Assembly: GCA_035546335.1 (NCBI GenBank)
Contig: DATKDP010000024.1
Span: 37,167 to 101,166, forward strand
DNA length: 64,000 nucleotides
Source: DATKDP01 sp035546335
GTDB lineage: Bacteria; Acidobacteriota; Thermoanaerobaculia; Gp7-AA8
Direction of reading: 5' to 3'
The position numbers and the translations under genes are program-made. This document shows positions 37,685-47,147 of the stretch, in pieces (the first letter of the stretch is position 1; every line of letters begins with the position of its first letter). A model generated the notes under the pieces. That model saw only the letters and a list, made by a program, of their open reading frames with translations. It was not told the origin of the DNA and did not search any database.

Positions 37685-38662
37685 TTACTCCGAGCGTCTG
37701 ATCTTGTCCACGAGCTTGGGGAAGCGGTAGGCGATCCCTTTCGTCACGACGATCTGCTTGAGATAGTTCAACGAGGTGATGGCGGCGGGGAGGCCGGAGA
37801 TCGCCGTGGGGATGCCTGCGAGGCGGCCGACGAGCTGAATGGTCTTCTCGGAGCTGGTGTAGTCGGCGGAAAGAAGATCGCTTCGCGCCTCGCCGTAATA
37901 GGCGAGAATGAGCAGATAGATGTCGCTGACCAGATCGCGAAATCGCATCTCCTCGCCCCAGGCGAAACATTCACCCTGGCGAACGTTCTCGAGAAACTCG
38001 GCGAGCGAGTTGGCGTTCGACACCGTGTAGACCTTGCCGACATGCTTGAGCGTATGGGCATCGGAGCCGCCGACCATGGAGATCTTTCTTCCCGTCCCTC
38101 GAACGGTGGAAACGAGCTGATGAACCATTCGATTGTGGAACGACGCCATGGCGCCGTTGAGAACCTCGAAGATGTCGAACATCTCGATCATCTCACCGAT
38201 GTAACGAGCCGCGACATTCTTCATCCGGTAATTTTGAAAGAGGTGGTTGACTCCGAAGAGAAGGCCCTCGGACTTCATGTAGGGAACGAGCTCGCGGATG
38301 TCGGGACGAAGCCGCTGAATCTCGCGATGCTGTTTTTCGTCGAGATTGTAGACGCCGATGTGGATTCGCTGACCGGTTTCGGGGAAATAGGTCTCGACTT
38401 CCTCGGAGATGAAGAAATCATCGAGGTCAGGGTATCTGTTGAGCAGGTAGAGCGCCCCATCGATCGAATCGTGATCGGAAAGAGTGACGTACGACATCCC
38501 GCGCTCCTTGGCGATCCGATAGACGTCTTCCGGTGCGTTGTAGCAATCCCTCGTGTTGGCTCTGCGGAAATACTTGAAAACCGAGAAGCGGCTGTGGCAA
38601 TGCAGATCGGCTTTTTTGTACGCCGGATCCAGCAGGAGCTCAGCCGTGACGGGTTCTTTCAT
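37685..38662 (-). CDS. PHP-domain metal-dependent phosphoesterase
   Basis: The 325-residue product has the PHP motifs KADLHCHSRFS and TLSDHDSIDGAL, then HIGVYNL, LFGVNHLF and GGSDAHTLKHVGK with the last metal ligands. The C-terminal 80 residues look helical. PHP proteins hydrolyse phosphoesters (histidinol phosphate, nucleotides, nucleic acids); the substrate is unknown. ATG 38662 (MKEPVTAELL) is chosen because the upstream frame has no ribosome site and lies in the divergent promoter region. Confidence 0.82.
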   Translation of the reverse strand: MKEPVTAELLLDPAYKKADLHCHSRFSVFKYFRRANTRDCYNAPEDVYRIAKERGMSYVTLSDHDSIDGALYLLNRYPDLDDFFISEEVETYFPETGQRIHIGVYNLDEKQHREIQRLRPDIRELVPYMKSEGLLFGVNHLFQNYRMKNVAARYIGEMIEMFDIFEVLNGAMASFHNRMVHQLVSTVRGTGRKISMVGGSDAHTLKHVGKVYTVSNANSLAEFLENVRQGECFAWGEEMRFRDLVSDIYLLILAYYGEARSDLLSADYTSSEKTIQLVGRLAGIPTAISGLPAAITSLNYLKQIVVTKGIAYRFPKLVDKIRRSE

Positions 38663-38688
38663 CAATCTTGCAGTCCGAGCTGGTACAT

Positions 38689-38718
38689 TTGCAGAGGCTC
38701 GTGCCCATTTTCTACAAT
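38689..38718 (+). promoter_or_regulatory. Probable lon promoter
   Basis: TTGCAG (38689-38694) and TACAAT (38713-38718) are separated by 18 nt, giving a leader of about 53 nt before lon. No CIRCE or heat-shock sigma motif is evident. Confidence 0.5.
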
Positions 38719-38778
38719 AATTATGCCCGCGCCTCTCTCCGACTCTCAGTATAGAAGCTGACGCGAGACCATTCCACA

Positions 38779-41238
38779 ATGGCGCAATCTGCAAAATCGA
38801 AAGCCACCCACGATACAGGCAACTGGATCGAGGTCGATGTTCCGAATCGCCTTCCGATCATCCCGCTCGTCTCGTCGGTTCTCTTTCCCGGCGGTGTGCT
38901 CTCGCTGCAGGTGGGCATCGAGCGTAACGTTCGATTGCTGAGCTCTCTCGGCGAGGAACAGGGGCTGGTCGCCGCCTTTTGTCAGAAGTCGGGAGACAAG
39001 GAGAATCCGCGGGTCGAAGACCTCTCCCGCATCGGTGTGCTCGCGGCGATCGTCCAGCGACTTCCCCTCTCGAAGGATCGATATCAGTTGTTCCTCCAGG
39101 GCCGCCGGCGCGTCGAGCTGGTGCAGATGCTCCAGTATGAACCTTATTTCGAAGGGAAGCTGCGGGATGTGCCACCGCCGCCGATTCCGAAATCGGTGAG
39201 GATCGACGTGCTGGTTTCGAAAGCGATGTCGCTGTTCGAGAAGCTGGTGGAGAGCGACACGAAGTATTCGAACGAGCTCGTCAACATCCTGCAGATGAAC
39301 GTCAAGGAAGGTCCCGACGTTTTCGCCGACCTGCTCGCGACGTTCGTGAATCTGCCTCTCGAGAGCAAGCAGGAGCTTCTCGAGACGGTCAATACAGTCG
39401 AGCGCCTGGAGCTGCTCATCGAGCACCTTCAACGCGATCTGGGAAAGGCCAGTTTCGATCGTGACCTCCAGCGGCAGATTCAGTCGTCGATCAATCGCCG
39501 TGAGCGGGAGACCTACCTGCGAGAACAGCTTCGAGTCATTCAGGACGAGCTGGGAGAGACCAATCCGGCAGAGCGGGAAGCTGAAAACTACCGCGAACGA
39601 ATCGAAGAGCTCGACGTGTCCGCCGATTCCAAGGAAACACTCCGGCGCGAGGTCAATCGTCTCACGATCCTCTCGCCCTCGTCCTCTGACTACGCCGTGA
39701 TCAAGGGACACCTCGATACGGTGCTCGAGATGCCGTGGTCGAAGCAGACCGTCGATCAGGTCGATTTGAAGCTCGCCGAGGAGACGCTCGAGGCCAAGCA
39801 CTTCGGACTCGAGAAGGTCAAGGAGCGCATTCTCGAATTTCTCGCGGTTCTGAAGCTCAAGGGCGATCTGAAAGGACCGATCCTCTGCTTCGTCGGTCCC
39901 CCGGGAGTCGGAAAGACCTCGCTCGGTCAGGCGATCGCCGATGCACTCGGGCGCAAGTTCGTCAGGATGTCGGTGGGGGGGATCACCGATGAATCGGAGA
40001 TTCGCGGACACCGCAAGACCTATGTCGCCGCGATGCCGGGAAAAGTCGTCCAGAACTACATCCAGGCGGGAGTGAAGAACCCGCTGATCATGATCGACGA
40101 GATCGACAAAATCGGGAAGGATTATCGAGGCGATCCTGCCTCGGCATTGCTCGAGGTGCTGGATCCCAGCCAGAACCAGGCGTTCGTCGACCGCTATCTC
40201 GAGATCCCGTTCGATCTGTCCAAGACCCTCTTCATCGCGACTGCAAATACACTCGACCCGATCCCCGGTCCGCTTCGAGACCGGATGGAAGTCATTCGGA
40301 TTTCCGGGTATACGGTCAGGGAGAAGCTCGAGATCGCGCAGCGCCATCTGATTCCCGAACAGCTCGCCTCGCACGGACTCGATCAGACGCAGGTCACGTT
40401 CGAGCGCGATGCGTTGATGCGCATCATCGACGAATACACCGCGGAGGCTGGCGTTCGACGGCTGACGCAGCGTCTCGCCACCGTTCTGAGGAAGATCGCC
40501 CGGAAAGTCGCAGCCGAGGAGGGAACCGAGTGGACCATCAAGCCTGAGCAGATCGAAGACTATCTCGGTCTGCCGGCCTACGAGCACGAATTTGCCGAGC
40601 GTCACGCCGAGATCGGCGTTGCTACGGGACTTGCGTGGACCCCGGTCGGTGGTGAGATCATGTTCATCGAGGCGACGCGGATGGCTGGAAGCGGCAGAAC
40701 CATCATCACCGGACAGCTAGGCGACGTGATGCGGGAATCGGTCCAGGCAGCCTATTCGTACGTCCGGTCGAAGGCGAAGGAGCTGGAGATTCCCGATGAC
40801 GTGTTCGGCGAGAACGATCTGCACATCCACTTCCCGGCTGGATCGATTCCGAAGGACGGACCTTCTGCCGGTGTCGCGATCGCCACGACGATCGCTTCCG
40901 TCATGGGCGACCGGCCCGTGCGGCACGATGTGGCGATGAGCGGTGAGATCACATTGCGTGGGAAGGTGCTCTCGGTGGGAGGGATCAAGGAAAAGGTGCT
41001 GGCGGCTCAGAGAGCCAACATCAAGACCGTCGTTCTGCCCGAAGGGAATCGGAAAGACGTCACCGAGGTGCCTGAGGAAGTCCGCGAAGGGCTCGAGTTT
41101 CTCTATGCCGAGAGGGTCGAGGACGTCTGGAACGAGGCGTTGATCCCGCTCTACCTGATTCGTGCGGATCAGCGCAAGTACGATCAGGCGGAGTATGAAG
41201 CCGATCGAGAGCGGCGGGAGCGGCGCGAAGACCGATGA
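38779..41238 (+). CDS. lon: ATP-dependent protease La (Lon)
   Basis: The 819-residue protein has a LON substrate-binding N-domain ([21 protein letters not shown]), a coiled coil, an AAA+ module with Walker [10 protein letters not shown] near residue 373, and the protease domain with catalytic Ser696 (KDGPSAG) and Lys739 ([10 protein letters not shown]). It degrades damaged and regulatory proteins. The stop overlaps the PASTA gene by ATGA, which starts a seven-gene rightward operon. Confidence 0.97.
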   Translation: MAQSAKSKATHDTGNWIEVDVPNRLPIIPLVSSVLFPGGVLSLQVGIERNVRLLSSLGEEQGLVAAFCQKSGDKENPRVEDLSRIGVLAAIVQRLPLSKDRYQLFLQGRRRVELVQMLQYEPYFEGKLRDVPPPPIPKSVRIDVLVSKAMSLFEKLVESDTKYSNELVNILQMNVKEGPDVFADLLATFVNLPLESKQELLETVNTVERLELLIEHLQRDLGKASFDRDLQRQIQSSINRRERETYLREQLRVIQDELGETNPAEREAENYRERIEELDVSADSKETLRREVNRLTILSPSSSDYAVIKGHLDTVLEMPWSKQTVDQVDLKLAEETLEAKHFGLEKVKERILEFLAVLKLKGDLKGPILCFVGPPGVGKTSLGQAIADALGRKFVRMSVGGITDESEIRGHRKTYVAAMPGKVVQNYIQAGVKNPLIMIDEIDKIGKDYRGDPASALLEVLDPSQNQAFVDRYLEIPFDLSKTLFIATANTLDPIPGPLRDRMEVIRISGYTVREKLEIAQRHLIPEQLASHGLDQTQVTFERDALMRIIDEYTAEAGVRRLTQRLATVLRKIARKVAAEEGTEWTIKPEQIEDYLGLPAYEHEFAERHAEIGVATGLAWTPVGGEIMFIEATRMAGSGRTIITGQLGDVMRESVQAAYSYVRSKAKELEIPDDVFGENDLHIHFPAGSIPKDGPSAGVAIATTIASVMGDRPVRHDVAMSGEITLRGKVLSVGGIKEKVLAAQRANIKTVVLPEGNRKDVTEVPEEVREGLEFLYAERVEDVWNEALIPLYLIRADQRKYDQAEYEADRERRERREDR

Positions 41239-41978
41239 AGCGCGGTTGTCTCAACCAACTCGTCTTCCTCCTCCTGCTGGGCATCGCTTTCGGAGGGAGC
41301 AGCTACTTCTGGTTCAAGTTCTTCGTGCGCGGAAAATCGGTTCAAACACCGAACCTCGTGGGCCGCGATTTGTCCGACGCGCGCGCTTTCGCTTCTGATC
41401 TCGGATTGATTCTGATCGTCGACAACAACAGAGACCGCAATGCCGAAGACGTTCCCGTAGGAGCGGTCGTCTGGCAGAACAGGTCCGCGGGGAGTCTCAT
41501 CAAGCGCGGTACCAGGCTCCACGTCGGTCAGAGTCTCGGGCCGCTCGTGCTCCGCGTGCCCGATCTGACCGGGCAGTCGCCGCGAACCGCGCTCTTGCGA
41601 TTCTCTCAGCGCAATCTGAAGCTCGGCCATCTGGCCTATATCGATCACCTCGGGACCGAAGGGATCATCGCCGAAGATCCACCGAAGGAGACGGTGGTCG
41701 AGGGGCAGACGCCGGTCTCGCTCCTCGTGGCCTTCGCGGCTCCTCCGCCCAGCTGGGTCATGCCGGACCTGATCGACCGAGCACTCGATTCCGTCAGGCC
41801 GGCGTTGCAGGCCCACGGATTGAATGTGACGAACGTTCGTTTCGAGTCATATCCCGGCATTCGAGACGGCATCATCATCCGTCAGTATCCTCCTGTGGGC
41901 GCGCCGGTCAGCGCGCGAGAGCCGATCACCCTCGTGGTGAGCCGGGGCGAGCAGGTGGGATTCGGTGAACTGCAATGA
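41235..41978 (+). CDS. Membrane-anchored protein with three PASTA domains
   Basis: The 247-residue product has one N-terminal membrane helix (LVFLLLLGIAFGGSSYFWF) and three PASTA repeats beginning TPNLVGRDLSDARAFA, VPDLTGQSPRTALLRF and MPDLIDRALDSVRPAL. PASTA domains bind peptidoglycan fragments or beta-lactams in Ser/Thr kinases and PBPs. Here no kinase or transpeptidase domain is attached, so a wall-sensing or scaffold role is likely. It overlaps both neighbours by 4 nt. Confidence 0.85.
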   Translation: MKRGCLNQLVFLLLLGIAFGGSSYFWFKFFVRGKSVQTPNLVGRDLSDARAFASDLGLILIVDNNRDRNAEDVPVGAVVWQNRSAGSLIKRGTRLHVGQSLGPLVLRVPDLTGQSPRTALLRFSQRNLKLGHLAYIDHLGTEGIIAEDPPKETVVEGQTPVSLLVAFAAPPPSWVMPDLIDRALDSVRPALQAHGLNVTNVRFESYPGIRDGIIIRQYPPVGAPVSAREPITLVVSRGEQVGFGELQ

Positions 41979-42643
41979 ACGTGAAAATCGCTCCGTCGAT
42001 CCTCTCCGCCGATTTTTCGAGACTGGCCGAGGCCCTCGAGGCCGTCGAGCGCGGCGGGGCCGATCTCGTCCACCTCGATGTCATGGATGGCCACTTCGTT
42101 CCCAACATCACCATAGGCGCCCCGGTGGTCCGTTCGCTGCGACGGGTCAGCTCCCTCCCGTTCGACTGCCATCTGATGGTGTCCGAGCCGCAGCGCCACA
42201 TCGACGATTTTCTCGAAGCGGGGGCGCAGATGATCTCGATCCACCTCGAGGCGGATCCGCACCTGCATCGCGCACTGTCCGCCATCCGCGAGGGGGGAGC
42301 GAAGGGGGGGATCGCCATCAATCCGGCGAGCTCGGCGGAATTGCTCGGCGACGCACTCGATTATTGTGATTACGTTCTGGTGATGAGCGTGAACCCCGGG
42401 TTCGGCGGGCAGCGGTTCATCACCTCTGTGATTCCGAAGATCACCCGGATTCGCGGCATGATCGCGTCACGGAATGTCGATGTGGAGATCGAGGTCGACG
42501 GTGGAATCGATGTCGCCACCGCGCGTTCGGTCGTGGATGCCGGCGCGTCGATTCTCGTGGCCGGGAGTGCCATCTTCGGAAAGGGCGACCCGGTCGAGAG
42601 GATCCGAGCGATTCGAATGGCGGCAACGACGTCTCTTGTTTGA
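41975..42643 (+). CDS. rpe: Ribulose-phosphate 3-epimerase
   Basis: The 222-residue TIM barrel interconverts ribulose 5-phosphate and xylulose 5-phosphate. Motifs are KIAPSILSADF, LVHLDVMDGHFVPNIT, CHLMVSEPQRHI, VMSVNPGFGGQRF and EVDGGID. The start overlaps the PASTA gene stop. Confidence 0.96.
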   Translation: MNVKIAPSILSADFSRLAEALEAVERGGADLVHLDVMDGHFVPNITIGAPVVRSLRRVSSLPFDCHLMVSEPQRHIDDFLEAGAQMISIHLEADPHLHRALSAIREGGAKGGIAINPASSAELLGDALDYCDYVLVMSVNPGFGGQRFITSVIPKITRIRGMIASRNVDVEIEVDGGIDVATARSVVDAGASILVAGSAIFGKGDPVERIRAIRMAATTSLV

Positions 42644-42655
42644 ACCGGAGGACTT

Positions 42656-43438
42656 TTGAAGCGAAATCAACTGGTAATCGGTCTGATGCTGCTGGTGCTG
42701 GCTGTCGGTGCGTGCAGCCGGAACAGGGCAGTGGTTCCCAAAGTCGACATGGAGCTGCTGACCCTCTCCAAGGAAGAGGCGTTTGCCCGCGCCGAGGCGT
42801 TGTTCGAGGAGAAGAAGTGGACGAGAGCCCGTCGCTACTACTCTCACGTCTACGAGAACTATCCGAACGATCCTCTCGGCAGGCGGAGCCTGCTGAAGGT
42901 CGCCGACACCTACTTCCACCAGGGATCACCGGTGAATCTGATCGAGGCCCAATACAAGTATCGTGACTTCATCAATCGCTATCCCGGAGCGGATTCGGCC
43001 GACTACGCGATGTTGCAGATCGGGATGGTGTCGTTCAAGCAGATGGAGCGCCCCGATCGCGACCAGACGAAGACCAAAGAAGCGGTTGAAAAGCTCTCGC
43101 AGATGATCGCCGCTTACCCGAACAGTTCCTACCGGACGGAAGCCCAGGATCGGCTGCAGCAGGCACTCGACCGTCTGGCGAAACACGACCACATCGTCGC
43201 TCGCTTCTACATGAAGCGAGGAAACTTCAAGGCGGCGATCGACCGGCTCAACGGCATCGTCGATCAATACCCCGGGTATGTCGACCGCAGCGAGACGTTC
43301 TTCGATCTCGCCATCTCGCTCGAACGGTCCGGCCGTAAGGGAGAGGCTCGCCTCTACTACGAGCGTGTCATGGCCGAGTTCCCCGAAAGCTCCTCCGCTC
43401 GAAAAGCGAAGCAGAAACTCGAGGATTTCCAGGCATGA
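42656..43438 (+). CDS. bamD: Outer-membrane assembly lipoprotein BamD
   Basis: The 260-residue product has a lipobox (LAVGAC), and TPR repeats of the BamD/YfiO type (ARAEALFEEKKWTRARRYYSHVYENYP, LIEAQYKYRDFINRYPGADSADYAMLQIG, YMKRGNFKAAIDRLNGIVDQYP). BamD is the essential partner of BamA in barrel insertion. The start is TTG at 42656 with GGAGGA 5 nt upstream; no ATG fits the signal peptide. It lies 12 nt after rpe. Confidence 0.88.
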   Translation: MKRNQLVIGLMLLVLAVGACSRNRAVVPKVDMELLTLSKEEAFARAEALFEEKKWTRARRYYSHVYENYPNDPLGRRSLLKVADTYFHQGSPVNLIEAQYKYRDFINRYPGADSADYAMLQIGMVSFKQMERPDRDQTKTKEAVEKLSQMIAAYPNSSYRTEAQDRLQQALDRLAKHDHIVARFYMKRGNFKAAIDRLNGIVDQYPGYVDRSETFFDLAISLERSGRKGEARLYYERVMAEFPESSSARKAKQKLEDFQA

Positions 43439-44157
43439 GGCGGTTCCTGGCGCCCATTGTGATGCTCGCCTTCGCAGCCGGATGCGGAACCGCCGACTCC
43501 GAGCCGCAGCCGGTGATCACACCGCCTCCGCCCATGGCCGTCTCTACCGCGACGCAGGAGCGGCAGCTCGAGGAGATTCACGCCTCGCTGATCGAGCTCG
43601 GCGACCGGATGGAGGTCATGAACGCCCGATTGCAGCGAGTCGAATCGTCCGCCGTCCAGTCGGCGGCGATTGCTGCGGAGGTTCGGACCGTCCCTTCACC
43701 AGCGTCCGTCGCCCCGTCACCACCGCCTCCGCCCGCTTCTCCGGTCGCCCCTGCTGCTCGTTCCGTCGCGCTTCAGGGAGCGGCACTCGCCGAGACCTAT
43801 CGAACCGCCCTGATGCTGTTCGGCAAGAGCAGCATGAACGAGGCCCGTCGAACGTTCCAGGAGGTGTTCGATTCCGATCCCACGGGAGATCTGGCCGACA
43901 ACGCACTCTACTGGATCGGTGAGACCTTCTACTCCCAGGGTAACTATGGCGAGGCGATGAAGTATTATCGGCGTGTCAGCACCGACTATGCAGGGGAGAA
44001 CAAGGCTGCTGACGCGCTGCTGAAGATGGGTCTCGTGCATGTCCGAACCGGCGATCTGATGCTGGCGCGGAGCACGTTTCAGCAGTTGATCGATCGATAT
44101 CCCTACTCCACGCCGGCGGCAGCAGCAAGAAACGAACTGAAGCGGATACGATACTGA
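43435..44157 (+). CDS. TPR lipoprotein, CpoB/YbgF-like
   Basis: The 240-residue product has a lipobox (MLAFAAGCGTA), a short coiled coil (LEEIHASLIELGDRMEVMNARLQRVES), a Pro/Ala-rich linker, and C-terminal TPRs (YRTALMLFGKSSMNEARRTFQEVF, NALYWIGETFYSQGNYGEAMKYY). The layout repeats that of CpoB in the Tol operon (20787), so there are two paralogues. Coupling to bamD by ATGA suggests a role at the outer membrane assembly site. Confidence 0.8.
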   Translation: MRRFLAPIVMLAFAAGCGTADSEPQPVITPPPPMAVSTATQERQLEEIHASLIELGDRMEVMNARLQRVESSAVQSAAIAAEVRTVPSPASVAPSPPPPPASPVAPAARSVALQGAALAETYRTALMLFGKSSMNEARRTFQEVFDSDPTGDLADNALYWIGETFYSQGNYGEAMKYYRRVSTDYAGENKAADALLKMGLVHVRTGDLMLARSTFQQLIDRYPYSTPAAAARNELKRIRY

Positions 44158-44200
44158 ACGCCGGGAAGCGCAGGCGAGCAACGAGCGGAAGGTCAGGAAC

Positions 44201-44974
44201 GTGAGTGCCGAAACCGAGTCGATCGCGAGTCTGATGGCTCGTCGCGACTATCAGCGGGCGATTCCGCTGTTGCGCCGAGACCTCGAAAAATATCCCTCCA
44301 ATGTGCGTATCCGCCTGCAGCTGGCCGATGCCCTCTCCGGCAGCGGTGCGGTCGACGAGGCCCTCGAGCGCTACGAGCAGACGGCGGAGTACTACGAGGA
44401 GAACGGGCTGATCGTTCAGGCCATCGCGGTCAGGAAGAAGGCCGACAAGCTGCGGGAAACGCAGCCGCGACCCGAAGCCGTTCCGCAGCCTCCACCCCCT
44501 CCGCCTGTCACAGCGCGGCCGCCTCCCGCCCCTCCGGCGGTCACGAGCAGCCCGCTCTTCACCGATCTGACGGCCGAGGAGCGGAAGGCTCTCGTCGACG
44601 AAATGGAGCTCGAGCAATTCGACGAAGGCGACATCGTGATCACTGAGGGAGAGCAGGGGTGCTCGTTGTACGTGATCGCCGCGGGAGAGGTGAAGATCTA
44701 CACGCGCGGGCCGAAGGGTGAAAGCGTGTTTCTCGCCAAACTGACCGAGGGGGACTTTTTCGGCGAAGTCAGCGTGTTGACCGGAAAGCCTCGGACCGCC
44801 ACGATCACGGCATCGAAGCCTTCGGAGCTTCTCCGGCTGGACAAGGACAAGCTCGATCGTCTCGTCGCCGGCAGGCCTCGCATCCGCCAGATTCTCGACG
44901 AGTTCTATCGAAGGCGCGCGAGCCAGACGGTCGAGGCGATGATCGAAACTCTGAAACAACGCGGGAGAGGCTGA
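44201..44974 (+). CDS. TPR plus cyclic-nucleotide-binding domain protein
   Basis: The 257-residue product has N-terminal TPR helices (LMARRDYQRAIPLLRRDLEKYP, LQLADALSGSGAVDEALERYEQ), a Pro-rich hinge near residues 92-115, and a cNMP-binding CAP_ED barrel (SPLFTDLTAEERKALVDEM, GCSLYVIAAGEVKIY, EGDFFGEVSVLTGKPRTATITA). The barrel has the FGE and RTAT residues of the phosphate-binding cassette. There is no DNA-binding or catalytic domain and no signal peptide, so it may be a cytoplasmic cNMP-sensing adaptor. GTG start with AGGA upstream. Confidence 0.8.
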   Translation: MSAETESIASLMARRDYQRAIPLLRRDLEKYPSNVRIRLQLADALSGSGAVDEALERYEQTAEYYEENGLIVQAIAVRKKADKLRETQPRPEAVPQPPPPPPVTARPPPAPPAVTSSPLFTDLTAEERKALVDEMELEQFDEGDIVITEGEQGCSLYVIAAGEVKIYTRGPKGESVFLAKLTEGDFFGEVSVLTGKPRTATITASKPSELLRLDKDKLDRLVAGRPRIRQILDEFYRRRASQTVEAMIETLKQRGRG

Positions 44975-45486
44975 TGGCAGTGTTGTCCATTCGCAAGTTC
45001 GGAGATGAAGTTCTCCGGCGCCGCGCCGAGCCGGTGACCGAGCTCGACGACTCGCTGCAGAAGCTCATCGACGACATGGTCGACACGATGTATGCCGCTC
45101 CCGGTGTCGGACTTGCGGCCAACCAGGTGGGTGTATCGAGCCGCCTCATGGTGATCGATCTTTCAGTGGGTGAAGATCCCGAAGAGCTGCACGTCTTCAT
45201 CAACCCCGAGATCCTCGAGACGGAAGGGGAGGTCACCGAGGAAGAAGGATGCCTCTCGATTCCCGATTTTGTCGAAGTCGTCACCAGGCCCGCCCGGCTT
45301 CGCGTGCGTTATCTCGATCGTGACGGCGTTCAGAGGGAGATGGACGCAGACGGTCTCATGGCGCGAGCGATCTGCCACGAGATCGACCATCTGGACGGAA
45401 CGCTGTTCATCGATTATCTGCGCGGGCTCAAGAAGGAGCGTATCCTCAAGCGCATTCAGAAGCTGATCCGCATCGGCGGCTGGTGA
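44974..45486 (+). CDS. def: Peptide deformylase
   Basis: The 170-residue metalloenzyme removes the formyl group from nascent proteins. All three motifs are present: GVGLAANQVG, EGCLS with metal ligand Cys93, and HEIDH with His135, Glu136 and His139. The start shares one base with the preceding stop (TGATG). It is the last gene of the lon operon. Confidence 0.96.
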   Translation: MAVLSIRKFGDEVLRRRAEPVTELDDSLQKLIDDMVDTMYAAPGVGLAANQVGVSSRLMVIDLSVGEDPEELHVFINPEILETEGEVTEEEGCLSIPDFVEVVTRPARLRVRYLDRDGVQREMDADGLMARAICHEIDHLDGTLFIDYLRGLKKERILKRIQKLIRIGGW

Positions 45487-45553
45487 AGGACCTGCTAACG
45501 CGCCGGAAGCGGATGCCTGCCGGATCATTCCTTGCTGCAACGCATGCCGTGCC

Positions 45554-45661
45554 GTCATCCTGAGGTTCGACGAGTTTCTCGAGCGCGCGCTGTCGGCAGT
45601 CGAGCAGATAGGGGTCCCGGCGAACGAGGTCAGGACGGAGACCTTTGGAACGCTATCGTAG
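45554..45661 (+). pseudogene. Possible C-terminal remnant of an oxidoreductase, fused to a repeat
   Basis: One frame reads FDEFLERALSAVEQIGVPAN then EVRTETFGTLS and a stop. The pattern (G.P...V..E.FG) is like the C-terminal end of flavin/NAD ferredoxin-reductase-type proteins. No start or upstream domain exists; the frame begins in the dispersed GTCATCCTGAG repeat (45554-45564). It may be the tail of a gene destroyed when the repeat arrived, or chance. Confidence 0.3.
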
Positions 45662-46348
45662 CCAGCCCGGAAGGATTCCGCGCCGTCGAGCGTCGTCGCG
45701 GAATTGTGCGTAGGATCGTTCAGCACGTTCGATAGCGAGCTGTGCGCGCGGAATCGAGTCGCGGGTCAGTTGCAGGCGGAACACCTGATAACTGAACTGA
45801 TTCGGCTTATAGCCGAGGGAGAGGAATCCGAGAACCTGGTCCTCGAGCTCGCGCTGCTGCCTGAGGAGCAGATCCAGCTCCTCGCGTGCTCGACGAACGC
45901 TCTCCTCGTGAGATCGTGCCTGATTCCGCCAATACCACTCGTCTCCGGTCTGATCGACGACGATCGACTCCTCGGCACGGATTGGCTTCGCTGCCTCCCA
46001 ATCCTGCTGGGGAGGAGGCTGCCCGCCCCGGCTTCTCGACATCTCTTCCAGGATCCGTTTCTTCTCCTGCTCGGAGACGCGGATTCCGACTCCGAATCGG
46101 GCCGATTCCTCACTCGCAGATGCGGCGGCGGGATCTCTCGATTCCTGCGCTCGCGCTTCGGTCGCCGCCATGTCGATCTCCTCGATCGAGACTGAGTAGA
46201 GCGTGCCGTCGGGCGATCGAAACACGACCCGGCCATCCTGGACCGCCGTCTCGCCCTGAACGGCAATCCTCCGCCCATTGCTGAGAACGAGATCGTGGAG
46301 GGAGTGTGCCGCGGAAGCGACGAGCAGTAGCGAAACGACGACATGCAT
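45653..46348 (-). CDS. Exported coiled-coil protein, hypothetical
   Basis: The 231-residue product has a signal peptide (VVSLLLVASAAHS). A small beta region follows (DLVLSNGRRIAVQGETAVQDGRVVFRSPDGTLYSVSIEEID) like that of the gene at 32309, then an acidic linker and a C-terminal coiled coil (SHEESVRRAREELDLLLRQQRELEDQV). I recognise no named family. It is transcribed alone, convergent with the lon operon. Confidence 0.65.
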   Translation of the reverse strand: MHVVVSLLLVASAAHSLHDLVLSNGRRIAVQGETAVQDGRVVFRSPDGTLYSVSIEEIDMAATEARAQESRDPAAASASEESARFGVGIRVSEQEKKRILEEMSRSRGGQPPPQQDWEAAKPIRAEESIVVDQTGDEWYWRNQARSHEESVRRAREELDLLLRQQRELEDQVLGFLSLGYKPNQFSYQVFRLQLTRDSIPRAQLAIERAERSYAQFRDDARRRGILPGWLR

Positions 46349-46420
46349 TGGCTTTTCCTCGGCGGACTGAAATGTCTTCGCCCTTTAGAATCATGATGAT
46401 ACTTCGATTGTTCCCGGGCC

Positions 46421-46530
46421 GTCATCCTGAGCGAGGCGGATGGGTGGGCGTGAGCGAAGGATCTGCGTTCTCAGACAGATCGCAGATCCTTCACTCACAC
46501 CCCGCCCCCCGCGCTCGTTCAGGATGACGG
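46421..46530. repeat. Long palindromic repeat (GTCATCCTGAG...GAAGGATCTGCG)
   Basis: The left arm starts GTCATCCTGAGCGAGGCGGA and ends GAAGGATCTGCG. The right arm is its near-exact reverse complement, from CGCAGATCCTTC to the mirrored GTTCAGGATGAC. Arms are about 47 nt with a loop of 13 nt. Shorter copies of the arm lie at 13340, 20027-20103, 45554 and 46556-46567. The spacer 46349-46655 holds no gene. This is an intergenic REP/MITE-like family. Confidence 0.85.
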
Positions 46531-46639
46531 CAGGGGTCGCAGCGCCGTGTCAGAGCTCAGGATGACCAGAGTCACCAATTTGATGCTGGTGGGTCCGGGA
46601 GCGATTTCCAGTTGCACCTCGCCGCGATGACGGTTCGGA

Positions 46640-46645
46640 TATACT
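46640..46645 (+). promoter_or_regulatory. -10 box TATACT for the DUF4149 operon
   Basis: TATACT ends 10 nt before the ATG at 46656. No ribosome-binding site is present in TGATCCACGG, so a leader of only about 3 nt is likely. The -35 is not recognisable. Confidence 0.45.
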
Positions 46646-46655
46646 TGATCCACGG

Positions 46656-47147
46656 ATGCCGAACTGGTACTACGTGGCGGTCAGCTTCCTCTACAACGCC
46701 TCCCTGGCGATCTGGCTGGGTGGAGCGCTGATGCTCGGTGCCGTCGCCGCGCCGGCCATCTTCGAGACATCCGAGTCGAGATCCCGGGCCGGAGCGACCT
46801 TCGGCGAGATCCTCCGTCGATTCTCGATCGTCCGGGTTGCCGCTCTCGTCGTGATCATCCTCAGTGCGGCCACGAAGTTCTTCGTCTGGGAGTCGAACCT
46901 GACGCCGTTGTCGGGTGCAGCGCTCTGGCTGGCGGTGCGCTGGCTCGCCATCGTCGCCATGGCCGCGATTCTCCTCTACGAGCTGTTCTATCTTCGCCGG
47001 GTGATGGACCAGCGAAGGGCGAAGATGTCGGAGGCGCACGAAGAGGGTGAGAGGGCGCGGTTCGAGTTTCAGCGACTGCATCATCGAGCCGAGTCGCTCA
47101 TGAAGGGAGCGATCGTGGCGTCGGCGGTCGCGCTTCTGCTCAACTGA
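46656..47147 (+). CDS. DUF4149-type four-helix membrane protein
   Basis: The 163-residue product has four predicted membrane helices (VAVSFLYNASLAIWLGGALMLG and later AALVVIILSAATKFFVW, VRWLAIVAMAAILLYELFY, GAIVASAVALLLN) and fits the DUF4149/TMEM205-like pattern. Function is unknown. The stop shares a base with the next ATG (TGATG), so it is coupled to the CBS-domain protein and era. Confidence 0.7.
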   Translation: MPNWYYVAVSFLYNASLAIWLGGALMLGAVAAPAIFETSESRSRAGATFGEILRRFSIVRVAALVVIILSAATKFFVWESNLTPLSGAALWLAVRWLAIVAMAAILLYELFYLRRVMDQRRAKMSEAHEEGERARFEFQRLHHRAESLMKGAIVASAVALLLN

